DNA of 35,014 nucleotides from Candidatus Sericytochromatia bacterium (GCA_015272195.1 JACYMC010000245.1:1-35014), one strand, 5' to 3'. Numbered from the stretch's first letter, positions 22,448 to 31,249 are shown. Translations and numbers: made by a program. Notes: generated from the sequence alone by a model not told the origin.

Positions 22448-23316
22448 GTCATCACCTCCATCAGCCTCAGCTGGATCCCCTCAATCAGCATCCGGTCACC
22501 GGCCTGAATTTTTTCGGCACCAGCCGGAAGCTGCTCCGCCAGCAAAGTTTCCATCCCGGGCAGGGCACTGCGATTGCCCAGCAGCTGGCAAGGCAGCTCA
22601 GGATAAACCCCGCTTAAAGTGTGCACTTCTTCGATCAGGGGCGTCAAGGCAGCCCTGGCAAGCGGCTGAAGCTCCTCAAACAGCAAAAGCTGGTGCTGTG
22701 GCTGTTGTCGGGCATTTAAACCACTGACCGTCAGCTGGGTCTGGTCCTGCTCCAGACGCCACCAGATGGTGCTGGCGGTCGCAAAATCCACCCGCAGCTC
22801 ATAACGCTGAAGCAGGTAGCGCCGCACGGCCCGCGTTAAAAATCGGCCATAGCCCAGATAGCTGGCTTCTGTGACCTTCGCCTGATGACAGGCAGCCAGG
22901 CCGGCGACGCCACCATCCAGATAAATCAGCAGGCTGTTTTCGAGCTTCAGGGCCAGACAGTCCAGGGGTGAACAAATGGCGTAATCAGCCAGATCAAGAT
23001 GTGACAGACACATCCGCCAGAGCTGCAGCGTCAGGGCTGAGGGTGGCTCAGGCCAGACCAGCAACAGGCAGAGACGGTTTAAAGGGTAAACCTGCCCCAG
23101 AAAATGCTGGAGCCAGGCTTCAAGCGGAAAGTCAGGGGTTTGCTCCAGACCGTAGGCCTGATCACGCGGACTGGAGGCTGTCAGCCGCCAGTTTCGCCCT
23201 GACTGAAAGGCTTCGATCGGTGCATGCCGCAAGAGACCATGCTCAGCATCCACCAGGGCCATCTGTTTTCCCTGCTGCAAAAGCGCAAACCAGCGCAAAG
23301 GCGGACGCCTAATCAA
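22444..23316 (-). CDS. Degenerate MreB/actin-like protein
   Basis: The 290-aa protein has no signal peptide. Its middle follows the MreB/FtsA pattern: a PLDCLALKLE stretch where MreB has the EPxAAAIG region, LLIYLDGGVAGLAAC where MreB has the second phosphate loop DIGGGT, then YLGYGRFLTRAVRRYLLQRYELRVDFATAS, which matches the following beta-strand, helix and 'tAE' helix. The C-terminus LLGNRSALPGMETLLAEQL parallels the adenosine motif LtGGGAllrGl. The glycines and threonine of all three nucleotide motifs are altered, so ATP binding is doubtful. Its place after rodA, with 4-nt overlaps on both sides, supports an elongasome-related role. The assignment is by eye only. Confidence 0.6.
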   Translation of the reverse strand: MIRRPPLRWFALLQQGKQMALVDAEHGLLRHAPIEAFQSGRNWRLTASSPRDQAYGLEQTPDFPLEAWLQHFLGQVYPLNRLCLLLVWPEPPSALTLQLWRMCLSHLDLADYAICSPLDCLALKLENSLLIYLDGGVAGLAACHQAKVTEASYLGYGRFLTRAVRRYLLQRYELRVDFATASTIWWRLEQDQTQLTVSGLNARQQPQHQLLLFEELQPLARAALTPLIEEVHTLSGVYPELPCQLLGNRSALPGMETLLAEQLPAGAEKIQAGDRMLIEGIQLRLMEVMT

Positions 23317-24596
23317 AGTTCACCCTCCTCCAGTGCGAGTTCACCCCGCTGCTGCTGCAGATAAATACTTTCGACCACGCCCAGCATACACAGCTGAATC
23401 AGCATGGAAGAACCACCGTAACTGACCAGTGGCAACGGGACGCCAGTCACCGGCATAAAATCCATATTCATGCCCACATTGATCAAAATCTGCATCAGCA
23501 TCAAAGCCGCCACACCCGTACAGATATACAATTGCTGCAGACTCTGGGCCTGAAAGCCAATCCAGAGAATCCGAAAAATCAGCAGGGCAAAGAGCAACAA
23601 GAGAAAGCCCGCACCGAAAAAGCCCGTTTCTTCAGCCAGGGCCGAAAAAATAAAGTCAGTATGCTGCTCCGGCACAAAGCCCAGCTGGGTCTGGCTGCCG
23701 CGAAACAGCCCCTGACCGGTCAAGCCCCCGGAACCCACGGCAATGGTGGACTGGATCACCTGATAACCTGAAGACAGAGTATCAGGATTTGGGGAGATAA
23801 AGGTCAGAATCCGTTGCTGTTGGTAGGGTTTGAGCTGATGCCAGACCCAATTGCCCCCGCCAATCACCAGCACGTTCAGACTCAACAGGCCGGCCAGCCC
23901 CAGGATGCGCAGGTCGAGACTTTCACGTCGCCAGCGGGCCAGCAGCCCCCAGCCCGCCAGCCAGAGCACGCCCAGCACAAGATGCAGACGCCAGACGGCC
24001 AGCGACCACCAGAATAAGAAAATACTGAGGCCGGGCAAGATCAGCAGACCGCCAAACCAGAGGCTGGCTGGTGAAACCAGCAGCATGCTCAGCAGCAGTC
24101 CCGCCAGAACCAGGGTCATGCCCAGATCGGGCTGACGAAACACCAGGGCACAGGGCAGCAGAATATGCAGCAGCAAGAGCAGCACACTGCCAGGTGAGAC
24201 CCGGCGCAGACTGGCCAAATGGGTTGAGAGGGTCATCACCAGCACCAGCTTGGCAAACTCAGACGGCTGAAACGAAAAACCCGGCAGATACAACCAGCGG
24301 CGGGAGCCCGCCACACTGGGCCCCACCAGCAATACCAGCAGTAATAAAAGCAGCAGCAACAGATACAGCCAGGGGCCCCAGCGGCTGACGCGCCGGTAAC
24401 CGTATAAACTGATCACAAAAAAGCCCAGCAGACCCAGCAGCATCGAAAAAACATGCCTGACAAAAAGCATCATGTTGCCATTGTGTGCCACTTCTGTGCT
24501 CCAGACTCCCAGACAGCTAAAGCTCAGTAAAGCCAGCAGCAAAAACAATTGCCAGAAACTGAAGCGGCTATACTGGGATGGCGTCCGGGCCAGCAT
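23313..24596 (-). CDS. rodA: Peptidoglycan glycosyltransferase RodA (SEDS family)
   Basis: This 427-aa polytopic SEDS protein polymerises lipid II for lateral wall growth together with PBP2. Signature stretches are RRWLYLPGFSFQPSEFAKL, RQPDLGMTLV with the catalytic-site aspartate, GLFRGSQTQLGFVPEQHTDFIF and EETGF, and PLPLVSYGGSS near the C-terminus. About ten hydrophobic segments are visible. The start shares a base with the end of the PBP2 gene, and its end overlaps the MreB-like gene by 4 nt. Confidence 0.96.
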   Translation of the reverse strand: MLARTPSQYSRFSFWQLFLLLALLSFSCLGVWSTEVAHNGNMMLFVRHVFSMLLGLLGFFVISLYGYRRVSRWGPWLYLLLLLLLLLVLLVGPSVAGSRRWLYLPGFSFQPSEFAKLVLVMTLSTHLASLRRVSPGSVLLLLLHILLPCALVFRQPDLGMTLVLAGLLLSMLLVSPASLWFGGLLILPGLSIFLFWWSLAVWRLHLVLGVLWLAGWGLLARWRRESLDLRILGLAGLLSLNVLVIGGGNWVWHQLKPYQQQRILTFISPNPDTLSSGYQVIQSTIAVGSGGLTGQGLFRGSQTQLGFVPEQHTDFIFSALAEETGFFGAGFLLLLFALLIFRILWIGFQAQSLQQLYICTGVAALMLMQILINVGMNMDFMPVTGVPLPLVSYGGSSMLIQLCMLGVVESIYLQQQRGELALEEGEL

Positions 24597-26362
24597 CAGC
24601 TGTTGCCAAAGAGATAGTCAAAAACTTTGCGGCCCAGCGGTGCGGCCTTTCCCCCCCCACTGCCCCCATGCTCCAGAAAGACGGTCATGGCATAACGTGG
24701 CGATTCAGCTGGCGCGTAAGCAATAATCCAGGCATGGTCTTTTTTGCCGGGAATGGTTTCAGCGGTTCCCGTTTTGGCGGCCACCCGGACCCTGGGCATT
24801 TTCAGGACTTTGGCCGTACCATATGTCACCGCCTCTTCGAGTCCCCGCCTCACGGTCTGCCAGTCAGCAGGCGGAATATCAGCCACCGGCACGGCTGCCG
24901 GACGGGCGGGCGAAAGCCCCTGCACATCGCCGCCAATTTTTTGGACCAGGTGAGGCGGCACCAGATAACCGCCATTGGCCACAGCCGCCGTCATGCGCAC
25001 GGCCTGCAAGGGTGTCATCTGCACAAAACCCTGACCAATGGAAGCGTTGACCGCGTCCCCTGGCATCCAGGGCTGTTTGAGGCGCTGTTGCTTCCAGGCC
25101 GGGCTGGGAATCAGGCCACTGGCTTCTGCTGGCAAATCAACGCCAGTAGGATGCCCCAGCGCAAAACGCTCAGAATAATCTTCTATCGCCTGCATACCCA
25201 TCTCCTGTGAGAGCTCATAATAGACCGTATCAATGGAGTGCGCCAGCGCCTGATGAATGTCCACCTGCCCAAAGCCCTGGCGATTCCAGTCATAAAAAAG
25301 ATGCCCGCTGACCCGTAGAGAGCCCCGGCTGATAAACTGCCGTGCCGGCGTCAGATGCCCGGTACCCAGCGCTGCCAGTGTAGATACCACTTTATAAATG
25401 GAGCCCGGCGCATAGGCGTTGGTACTGCGGTCCAGAAAAGGATGCAGGGGGTCATTTTGCAGCGCTTCCCACTGTGCCTGGCTCAGACCTTTGTTAAACA
25501 GGTTGGGATCATAGGCCGGATACGAGACCAGGGCCAGCAGCTCACCTGTCTGCGGCTCCATCACAATAATGGAGCCTGCCACCCCTTGTTTTTTGAGCAG
25601 CTCATAACAAAAGGTCTGCAAGTCTTTGTCAATGGTCAGCCGGAGATCGTGTCCGGGAATCGGTTCTGTGCGCTGATAAACAGGGTCAGTCTCATCTTTG
25701 CGCAGCTGCAGCTCACGGCTTTCGCGGCCATCAACCCCTTTTAAAAACGGTTCATACAAGCGTTCCAGCCCGCCTTTGCCCACCTGGGCACCGGGAACAT
25801 ACTGCTGATAGGCCGGGTCCTGCAGCTCATCAGGACTGATCTGTCCCATGTGCCCCAGAAAGTGCGCCATGCGCTCTTGCAGTGGATAATAACGCTCCAG
25901 ACTGGTGACAATCTGAATACCTGGCAAGCGATCACGGTGTTCCAGCACCACCGCCAGCTCCTGTGGACTGAGATCATGGTACAGATAAACAGGTTGGGGG
26001 TAGCGAAAGTCAATGCGCCCCCGCAAGTCTTCGTAGGTACTGTCAAGATAGCGCGATAAAAGCTGCAGCGTCTGATAAATCTGCGCATTCGAAAGCTGAC
26101 GCGGGTCAAAACGCAAGGCGTGGGCCTCTTTATTCGTCGCCAGAATCTGGCCCTTCCGATCGTAAATATTGCCGCGCGGGGCCAGAATCGGTTCAGAGCG
26201 CAGACGATTATTCAGAGCTTTTTCGCTGTATTGCTCACCCACGACCACTTGCAGATAAAACAGGCGTCCAAACAAGGCCAGAAAGATCCCCGCAGCAAGC
26301 AGGGCCAGCCAGAGCAGGCGGAACTGCAGTCGGGTCTGGTGCTGATTCAGCTCATAAAGCAT
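24596..26362 (-). CDS. mrdA: Penicillin-binding protein 2 (class B transpeptidase)
   Basis: This 588-aa elongation-specific D,D-transpeptidase is RodA's partner. It has one N-terminal membrane anchor (about 14-41), a dimerisation/pedestal domain with RGNIYDRKGQILATN, and the transpeptidase domain. The active-site motifs are S321-I-Y-K324 in YAPGSIYK, S376-I-D378 as the SxN-equivalent SID, and K530-T-G-T. GKGGLERLYEPFLKGVDGRE is typical of PBP2. It lies 8 nt after the Sco gene, an unusual neighbour, and is followed by rodA. Confidence 0.96.
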   Translation of the reverse strand: MLYELNQHQTRLQFRLLWLALLAAGIFLALFGRLFYLQVVVGEQYSEKALNNRLRSEPILAPRGNIYDRKGQILATNKEAHALRFDPRQLSNAQIYQTLQLLSRYLDSTYEDLRGRIDFRYPQPVYLYHDLSPQELAVVLEHRDRLPGIQIVTSLERYYPLQERMAHFLGHMGQISPDELQDPAYQQYVPGAQVGKGGLERLYEPFLKGVDGRESRELQLRKDETDPVYQRTEPIPGHDLRLTIDKDLQTFCYELLKKQGVAGSIIVMEPQTGELLALVSYPAYDPNLFNKGLSQAQWEALQNDPLHPFLDRSTNAYAPGSIYKVVSTLAALGTGHLTPARQFISRGSLRVSGHLFYDWNRQGFGQVDIHQALAHSIDTVYYELSQEMGMQAIEDYSERFALGHPTGVDLPAEASGLIPSPAWKQQRLKQPWMPGDAVNASIGQGFVQMTPLQAVRMTAAVANGGYLVPPHLVQKIGGDVQGLSPARPAAVPVADIPPADWQTVRRGLEEAVTYGTAKVLKMPRVRVAAKTGTAETIPGKKDHAWIIAYAPAESPRYAMTVFLEHGGSGGGKAAPLGRKVFDYLFGNS

Positions 26363-26370
26363 GCCCTACC

Positions 26371-27123
26371 TCAGGGCGCTGGCAAAAGAGCCGGGATATC
26401 TTTCTCAATCAGACGGCGCATGGCTTCGGGGTCGGTGCTGTCATAATAGCCCCGAATCTGCAGTTCAGCATCCAGCAACACAAATTTCTGGCTGTGTAAA
26501 AAGGGGCTGCTGAGCGGTTTGTCAGAATCATGGGGCTCAGCGCCATGATGACCGTGGTGACCGGCGTCGTGCTGCATGGCGGCCAGATCCTGTACGGGCA
26601 GCTTAAAGCCCTGAATAGCCAGTTGATGCAAGGCCTCGCGCTCCCCCGTCAGAAAGAGCCAGCGGCTGGCGTCAGCCTGCAGGGCGTCGGCATATTCGCG
26701 CAGGCGTGCCGGGGTGTCAACAGCAGGATCCACAGTAATAGAAAGTAGACCCAGCTCAGGGCGATCGGCAAAGGCCTTCTGGATTTTTTGCATCTCAATA
26801 TTCATCAGCGGGCACTCCGCCGTACAGCTGGTAAAAATAAAATCCGCAACCCAGACCTTGCCACGCAGTTGTGTCGGACCTACCGTAGCTTCGCTGCGTT
26901 CCGGCAGCTGAAAGTCAGGAATCTGGCCCAGCAAGGGCAGAGCGCGCTCAGGATCAAGGGCCGGATGAGCCAGTTCCGCCTGTCGCAAGCGGGCCTGTTC
27001 CAGCGGCGCTTTTAAAGCCTGCAGACTGAATATGGCCACAATCACAAACAGGGTCAGGGCAGGTAGGAGATCGATCCAGCCCGCGCTGTCGGTCTGCGAA
27101 GAAGGGGGTTCAGGTGAAGCCAT
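26371..27123 (-). CDS. SCO1/SenC-family copper chaperone
   Basis: This 250-aa membrane-anchored thioredoxin-fold protein participates in CuA-site assembly. One hydrophobic segment lies at about 17-36. The copper site is C100xxxC104P in FIFTSCTAECPLMN, with the distant His at 210 in FLHSQKFVLLD. A histidine-rich insertion (about 184-200, HDAGHHGHHGAEPHD) is not part of the usual fold and could bind metal. It lies 10 nt after ctaB and 8 nt before the PBP2 gene, and it probably serves the cox operon 13 kb away. Confidence 0.92.
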   Translation of the reverse strand: MASPEPPSSQTDSAGWIDLLPALTLFVIVAIFSLQALKAPLEQARLRQAELAHPALDPERALPLLGQIPDFQLPERSEATVGPTQLRGKVWVADFIFTSCTAECPLMNIEMQKIQKAFADRPELGLLSITVDPAVDTPARLREYADALQADASRWLFLTGEREALHQLAIQGFKLPVQDLAAMQHDAGHHGHHGAEPHDSDKPLSSPFLHSQKFVLLDAELQIRGYYDSTDPEAMRRLIEKDIPALLPAP

Positions 27124-27133
27124 ACCTTATCTC

Positions 27134-28042
27134 CTAACTGACAGCATTGACAAACATCATCACAAACAGGGTGCACAGATAAATCAGAGAGAAGAAAAAC
27201 AGCCGGTAGGCCCGGGGACGGGTAACTTCCTGGCGTACAAAATCAATGGTCATGCCCAGATAAACCAACCCCAGAATCAGCGCAGCCGCAAAATAGATCC
27301 AGCCTGTAGCACCCAGCCAGAACAAAGAAAGCGAAGCAGGAACCAGCAAGACATTATAAATCAGCATCTGGCGCTTGGTGACCCATTCACCTTTGACCAC
27401 CGGCAGCATGGGAATACCCACACGGCGGTACTCTTCGGTTTTGATCAGGGCCAACGCCCAGAAGTGTGGCGGCTGCCAGATATACATAATGGCAAACAGG
27501 GCCACAGCCACCAGCGTAATGCTGTTGCTGACCGCCGTCACCCCAAGTACGGCCGGCAAAGCGCCTGCCACACCGCCCAGAGAGGTACACAGCGGGCTGT
27601 GGCGCTTGAGCCAGAGCGTGTAAATCACCACATAATAAAAATTTGTGAACAGCGTCAGCCAGGCCGTTAAGGGATTCACGGCAGCCAGCAGAATAGCCAG
27701 AGAGGTCAATCCCAGTACGGTACCCACTATCAGGGCCGTACGCGGTGCGAGGCGGCCAGTCGGCAGGGGCCGGTTCTGGGTACGGGCCATATCGCGATCA
27801 ATAAAGCGATCGATATAGTTGTTAAAAGCGCCACTGGAACCTGAGGCCAGACCAACACCCAGCATGGTCCAGAGCAGCAGAGCCAGTGCGGGTGGACCGC
27901 CATTGGCCAGCCACATACCCGCAAAAGTGGTGATCAACACCGTATAGGCGATACGGGGTTTGGTCAGCTCGTAGATATCTTTGATGATCGTCTGCAGGGA
28001 AGCAGGCGCCTGTGCTTCCAGCATCAGCGGTTCAGCTCTCAC
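27134..28042 (-). CDS. ctaB: Protoheme IX farnesyltransferase (heme O synthase)
   Basis: This 302-aa UbiA-superfamily membrane enzyme farnesylates heme b to heme O for the oxidase. The first Asp-rich motif is NNYIDRFIDRDMARTQNRPLP. Typical stretches are YTLWLKRHSPLCTSLGGVAGALP and YIWQPPHFWALALIKTEEYRRVGIPMLPVV, and nine hydrophobic segments are visible. GTG 28042 is chosen because AAGGAG lies 7 nt upstream; a longer frame from 28126 adds a basic, unconserved stretch. It is the first gene of the six-gene minus-strand run. No heme A synthase (CtaA) is seen in the window. Confidence 0.95.
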   Translation of the reverse strand: MRAEPLMLEAQAPASLQTIIKDIYELTKPRIAYTVLITTFAGMWLANGGPPALALLLWTMLGVGLASGSSGAFNNYIDRFIDRDMARTQNRPLPTGRLAPRTALIVGTVLGLTSLAILLAAVNPLTAWLTLFTNFYYVVIYTLWLKRHSPLCTSLGGVAGALPAVLGVTAVSNSITLVAVALFAIMYIWQPPHFWALALIKTEEYRRVGIPMLPVVKGEWVTKRQMLIYNVLLVPASLSLFWLGATGWIYFAAALILGLVYLGMTIDFVRQEVTRPRAYRLFFFSLIYLCTLFVMMFVNAVS

Positions 28043-28124
28043 GTTATTTCTCCTTGGCCGGCACGGAACCAGTCTCATCATTCTAGTATGAAAAGCTTTT
28101 GAATGGCTATGATAAAGCCTGAAC

Positions 28125-28150
28125 AAGCCCGATTTGAAGCCTTCGGGCTT
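28125..28150. repeat. Hairpin between divergent ctaB and gltA
   Basis: AAGCCCGA and TCGGGCTT (8-bp perfect arms) flank a 10-nt loop. It lies upstream of both genes, outside any normal terminator position. Its role is unclear. Confidence 0.5.
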
Positions 28151-28186
28151 TGGGTTTCTGGTTTCGCTTTAGCAAGCTGCTGCATA

Positions 28187-28195
28187 TGGTAAGAT
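28187..28195 (+). promoter_or_regulatory. Extended -10 of citrate synthase
   Basis: TGG-TAAGAT lies about 55 nt before ATG 28251. A weak -35-like TTTAGC (28168-28173) is 16 nt upstream of the hexamer. Confidence 0.45.
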
Positions 28196-28250
28196 GTGCT
28201 CTGTAAGCCTGATCACAGGTCAACTAACCACATGAGGTACTTCACTGATC

Positions 28251-29375
28251 ATGACCAATTCACTTGCCAATAAAGGACTTGAGGGCGTTGTGGCCCTGAC
28301 GTCTTCCGTTTCCTCGATTGTTGATGGCGTGCTCACCTACCGGGGCTATGATATTGATGACCTGGCCGAAAACACCACTTTTGAAGAAGTGGTCTATCTG
28401 CTGCTGCATGATGACCTGCCCACCCAGAGCCAGCTCAACGCCCTGCAGCAGGAGCTCGAAGCCGCCCGCCCCCTGAGCCAGGACATTCTGAATACGCTGG
28501 CCGGCTTCCCCAAAAAAGCCCTGCCCATGGAACGTCTGCGTACGGCCGTCTCTGTGCTGGGCATGCATGACCCTGAATCAGAAGACAACAGCCCGGAAGC
28601 CAATTACCGCAAAAGTATCCGCCTGATTGCCCAGATGCCTACCATCATTGCGGCCCAGGAGCGTCTGCGGCGCGGCAAGGCACCGGTAGGTCCCAAACCC
28701 GGTCTGAGCACAGCCGCCAGCTTTCTGCAGATGATGCACGACAAAGATCCTGATCCCGTAGCGGTCAACGCGCTGGATAAAGCCCTGATTCTGCACGCTG
28801 ATCACGAGCTGAACGCCTCCACCTTTGCCACCCGTCAGACCGTTTCAACCCTGTCGGATATCTATTCCGCCATCACCTCTGCGGTGGGCACCCTCAAAGG
28901 ACCTCTGCACGGCGGTGCCAATGAGCAGGTGATTCGTACCCTGCAGCGGATTGAAAGCGTTGAAAACGTGGAGCCTTTCCTGGAGCAGGCCCTGGCCGGC
29001 AAAGAGCGCATCATGGGCTTTGGCCACCGGGTCTACAAAGATGGTGACCCCCGCGCCAAACACCTCAAAGAAATGTCTCGCCAGCTGGGCGAGCTGACCG
29101 GCGAAACCAAATGGTACGTCATGTCTGACCAGCTCGAAACCGCCATGGTCGAGAAAAAAGGCCTCAAGCCCAATGTGGACTTTTACTCCGCCAGCGTTTA
29201 CTTTGTGCTGGGCATTCCCATTGACCTCTACACCCCGATTTTTGCCCTGAGCCGCATCAGCGGCTGGTGTGCCCACGCTCTGGAGCAGTATGGCAACAAC
29301 CGCCTGATCCGCCCACGTGCAGAGTATACAGGCCCTGTCAGCCGGGTATCCAAGCCCATTGCTGAACGCGGCTAA
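28251..29375 (+). CDS. gltA: Citrate synthase
   Basis: This enzyme condenses oxaloacetate and acetyl-CoA. At 374 aa it is the short type found in Gram-positives, archaea and many others. Catalytic and binding residues are H185 in HADHELNAST, H220 in GPLHGGANE, H259 in GFGHRVYK and D310 in PNVDFYSA. The sequence begins with GLEGVVALTSSVSSIVDGVLTYRGYDIDDLAE, typical of the family. A 2-methylcitrate synthase activity cannot be excluded. It is monocistronic with a terminator just downstream, divergent from the ctaB run. It feeds the TCA cycle that supplies the respiratory chain encoded nearby. Confidence 0.95.
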   Translation: MTNSLANKGLEGVVALTSSVSSIVDGVLTYRGYDIDDLAENTTFEEVVYLLLHDDLPTQSQLNALQQELEAARPLSQDILNTLAGFPKKALPMERLRTAVSVLGMHDPESEDNSPEANYRKSIRLIAQMPTIIAAQERLRRGKAPVGPKPGLSTAASFLQMMHDKDPDPVAVNALDKALILHADHELNASTFATRQTVSTLSDIYSAITSAVGTLKGPLHGGANEQVIRTLQRIESVENVEPFLEQALAGKERIMGFGHRVYKDGDPRAKHLKEMSRQLGELTGETKWYVMSDQLETAMVEKKGLKPNVDFYSASVYFVLGIPIDLYTPIFALSRISGWCAHALEQYGNNRLIRPRAEYTGPVSRVSKPIAERG

Positions 29376-29388
29376 GCCACATCGCAGC

Positions 29389-29425
29389 AACGGTCCTGTA
29401 CACATGTGCAGGGCCGTTTGCTTTT
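29389..29425 (+). terminator. Rho-independent terminator of citrate synthase
   Basis: The 10-bp stem AACGGTCCTG/CAGGGCCGTT, with one G-T wobble and a 10-nt loop, is followed by TTGCTTTT. It begins 13 nt after the stop. Confidence 0.8.
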
Positions 29426-29456
29426 GTCCGGTGCTCCCCCGACAGCGCCCACAATC

Positions 29457-29465
29457 TGCTAAAAT
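29457..29465 (+). promoter_or_regulatory. Extended -10 of the lepB-lptF/G-lptD unit
   Basis: TGC-TAAAAT lies about 50 nt before ATG 29516. No -35 is evident. Confidence 0.5.
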
Positions 29466-29515
29466 TTAATCTGCTTCAAAATTTTGTTTTACCTTTATTA
29501 AAGTGGCTTCTGAAC

Positions 29516-30157
29516 ATGCACAATCCGCCTCCCTCTGAAGAATCTGAAATCCCCGCTGCCGAAACACCCGATAACGACAGTACGCAAAACCCACCCAAAA
29601 AGCACGCCAAGCCCCTGGAGCTGATTGAAACCATTGTGGTGGCCGTTCTGCTGGCTATTCTGATCCGGGCCACCGTCGCAGAGGCGCGCTTTATTCCTTC
29701 GGGCTCCATGATCCCCACCCTCGCCATTGGTGACCGGCTGGTGGTTGAAAAAATCAGCTATTATTTTTCAGACCCTGAACGGGGCGACATTGTGGTCTTT
29801 TACCCGCCCAACCCGGCCCAGCAAGAGCTGTCTGCCGGTGGGCGCTTTATGCGCTGGCTGGGTTTCACCCGGGAAGCCGCTTACATTAAACGGGTGGTGG
29901 GTCTGCCAGGCGAAACCCTGAGCGTACGTGATGGCCAGGTCTATATCAACGACGAGCCCCTCAAAGAAAGCTACACCGAGTTTCCGGCACTGGACGAAAC
30001 CCCGCCCACCCACATCCCTGAAAACCACTATTTTATGATGGGCGACAACCGCAACAACAGCAAAGACAGCCGGGCCTGGGGCAGCATGCCGCGCGAAAAC
30101 GTGATTGGCAAAGCCTTTTTCCGCTTCTGGCCAATGTCACGCCTCGGTATGCCCTAG
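29516..30157 (+). CDS. lepB: Signal peptidase I
   Basis: This 213-aa membrane serine protease removes signal peptides. A proline/acid-rich cytoplasmic N-terminus (1-33) precedes one membrane helix (about 36-52). The catalytic serine is S64 in IPSGSMIPTL and the catalytic lysine is K125 in AAYIKRVVGLPGE. The C-terminal box MMGDNRNNSKDSRAWG is complete. The single membrane anchor is the Gram-positive/cyanobacterial layout. It is the first gene of an envelope-biogenesis unit, 3 nt before the LptF/G permease. Confidence 0.95.
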   Translation: MHNPPPSEESEIPAAETPDNDSTQNPPKKHAKPLELIETIVVAVLLAILIRATVAEARFIPSGSMIPTLAIGDRLVVEKISYYFSDPERGDIVVFYPPNPAQQELSAGGRFMRWLGFTREAAYIKRVVGLPGETLSVRDGQVYINDEPLKESYTEFPALDETPPTHIPENHYFMMGDNRNNSKDSRAWGSMPRENVIGKAFFRFWPMSRLGMP

Positions 30158-30160
30158 GCA

Positions 30161-31249
30161 ATGCTGTTTTCTCGTCTGGCCGATCGCTACGTTTCACTGG
30201 AAATCATCCGACCGTTTCTGATGGTGGTGATCGGCGTGATTGTGATCATGCTGTCGGTGCGCTTAACCGGCGATATGCAGTTAATCATTGTCAACAAAGT
30301 ACCTGCAAAAATTGTGCTGCGCATGATTCTGTACCAGATGCCAGAATTTGTCATTCTGGGCCTGCCCATTGCATTTATGATTGCCACCTTACTGGGGCTG
30401 GCCCGCATGTCCAAAGACTTTGAAATTATTGCCATCCGTGCCACCGGCACAGGCAGCAAGCGCATTATGCGCCCCATTTTGCTGATGGCCGCCCTGGTCA
30501 GCGCCCTGTCGTTTTTTCTGAACGAAGAGGTAGTGCCCGAAACCACCCGCCGCAGTCAGGCCGCCTCAGAAGAAGCCGCACTGCAGAGCGAAAACCCCGA
30601 CAGTCTGCAGGTCGCCAATATTATGTTCAAAGGGGTCGACAGCCGCTTTTTTTATGTGCAGGTGGTGCGCAAGCCCGATAAACAGCTGGAACGCATTCTG
30701 ATCTTTGACAGCGACCCCGGCCAGCCCTACCGCGTGATCAGCGCCCAGCGCGGCACTTGGAACGGACATACCTGGACCTTGTTTGACGGTCTGGTGCAAA
30801 CCTATGATAATACGGTGCATGCCTTTGTCAGTGCAGAACGTCCCTTTAACCAGCTGGATGTAGACACCCGGATTCAGCTGGAGCACTATCTCAAAGGGGA
30901 AGTCGACCCAAAAACCATGAGTTCCACTGAACTCAAGGCCCTGATCGAAGCCACCCGCGAAGGCGGCCAGGAGACCCGCAATCTCGAAATTGAATATCAG
31001 TCAAAATTTGCCCGCCCCTTTGCCACTTTTTTTGCCGCTTTGATTGCAGCCCCCATTGGATTGATGTTTGCCCGCGGCGGCTATATTGGCTTTGCCATCA
31101 GCATTATTCTGACCTTTTTTTACTTTGTGGCCCAGACCATTGGCGAGGGCTTTGGCAACCTGGGGCTGATGCCCATCACCGTGGCAGCCTGGCTGCCCAA
31201 TCTGGTATTTGGCGTGGTGGGCAGCGTCTTTTACATTCAGGTGAAATAG
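30161..31249 (+). CDS. LptF/LptG (YjgP/YjgQ) family permease
   Basis: This 362-aa inner-membrane component of the ABC system extracts lipopolysaccharide. Six hydrophobic segments are arranged three plus three around a periplasmic domain (about 125-270). Family features include RYVSLEIIRPFLMVV, VILGLPIAFMIATLLGLARMSKDFEIIAIRATG near the N-terminus, and FARPFATFFAALIAAPIGLMFARGG near the C-terminus. Only one such gene is visible here, so the partner subunit and the LptB ATPase must lie elsewhere, or one protein forms a homodimer. It lies 3 nt after lepB, and lptD starts immediately at its end. Confidence 0.92.
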   Translation: MLFSRLADRYVSLEIIRPFLMVVIGVIVIMLSVRLTGDMQLIIVNKVPAKIVLRMILYQMPEFVILGLPIAFMIATLLGLARMSKDFEIIAIRATGTGSKRIMRPILLMAALVSALSFFLNEEVVPETTRRSQAASEEAALQSENPDSLQVANIMFKGVDSRFFYVQVVRKPDKQLERILIFDSDPGQPYRVISAQRGTWNGHTWTLFDGLVQTYDNTVHAFVSAERPFNQLDVDTRIQLEHYLKGEVDPKTMSSTELKALIEATREGGQETRNLEIEYQSKFARPFATFFAALIAAPIGLMFARGGYIGFAISIILTFFYFVAQTIGEGFGNLGLMPITVAAWLPNLVFGVVGSVFYIQVK

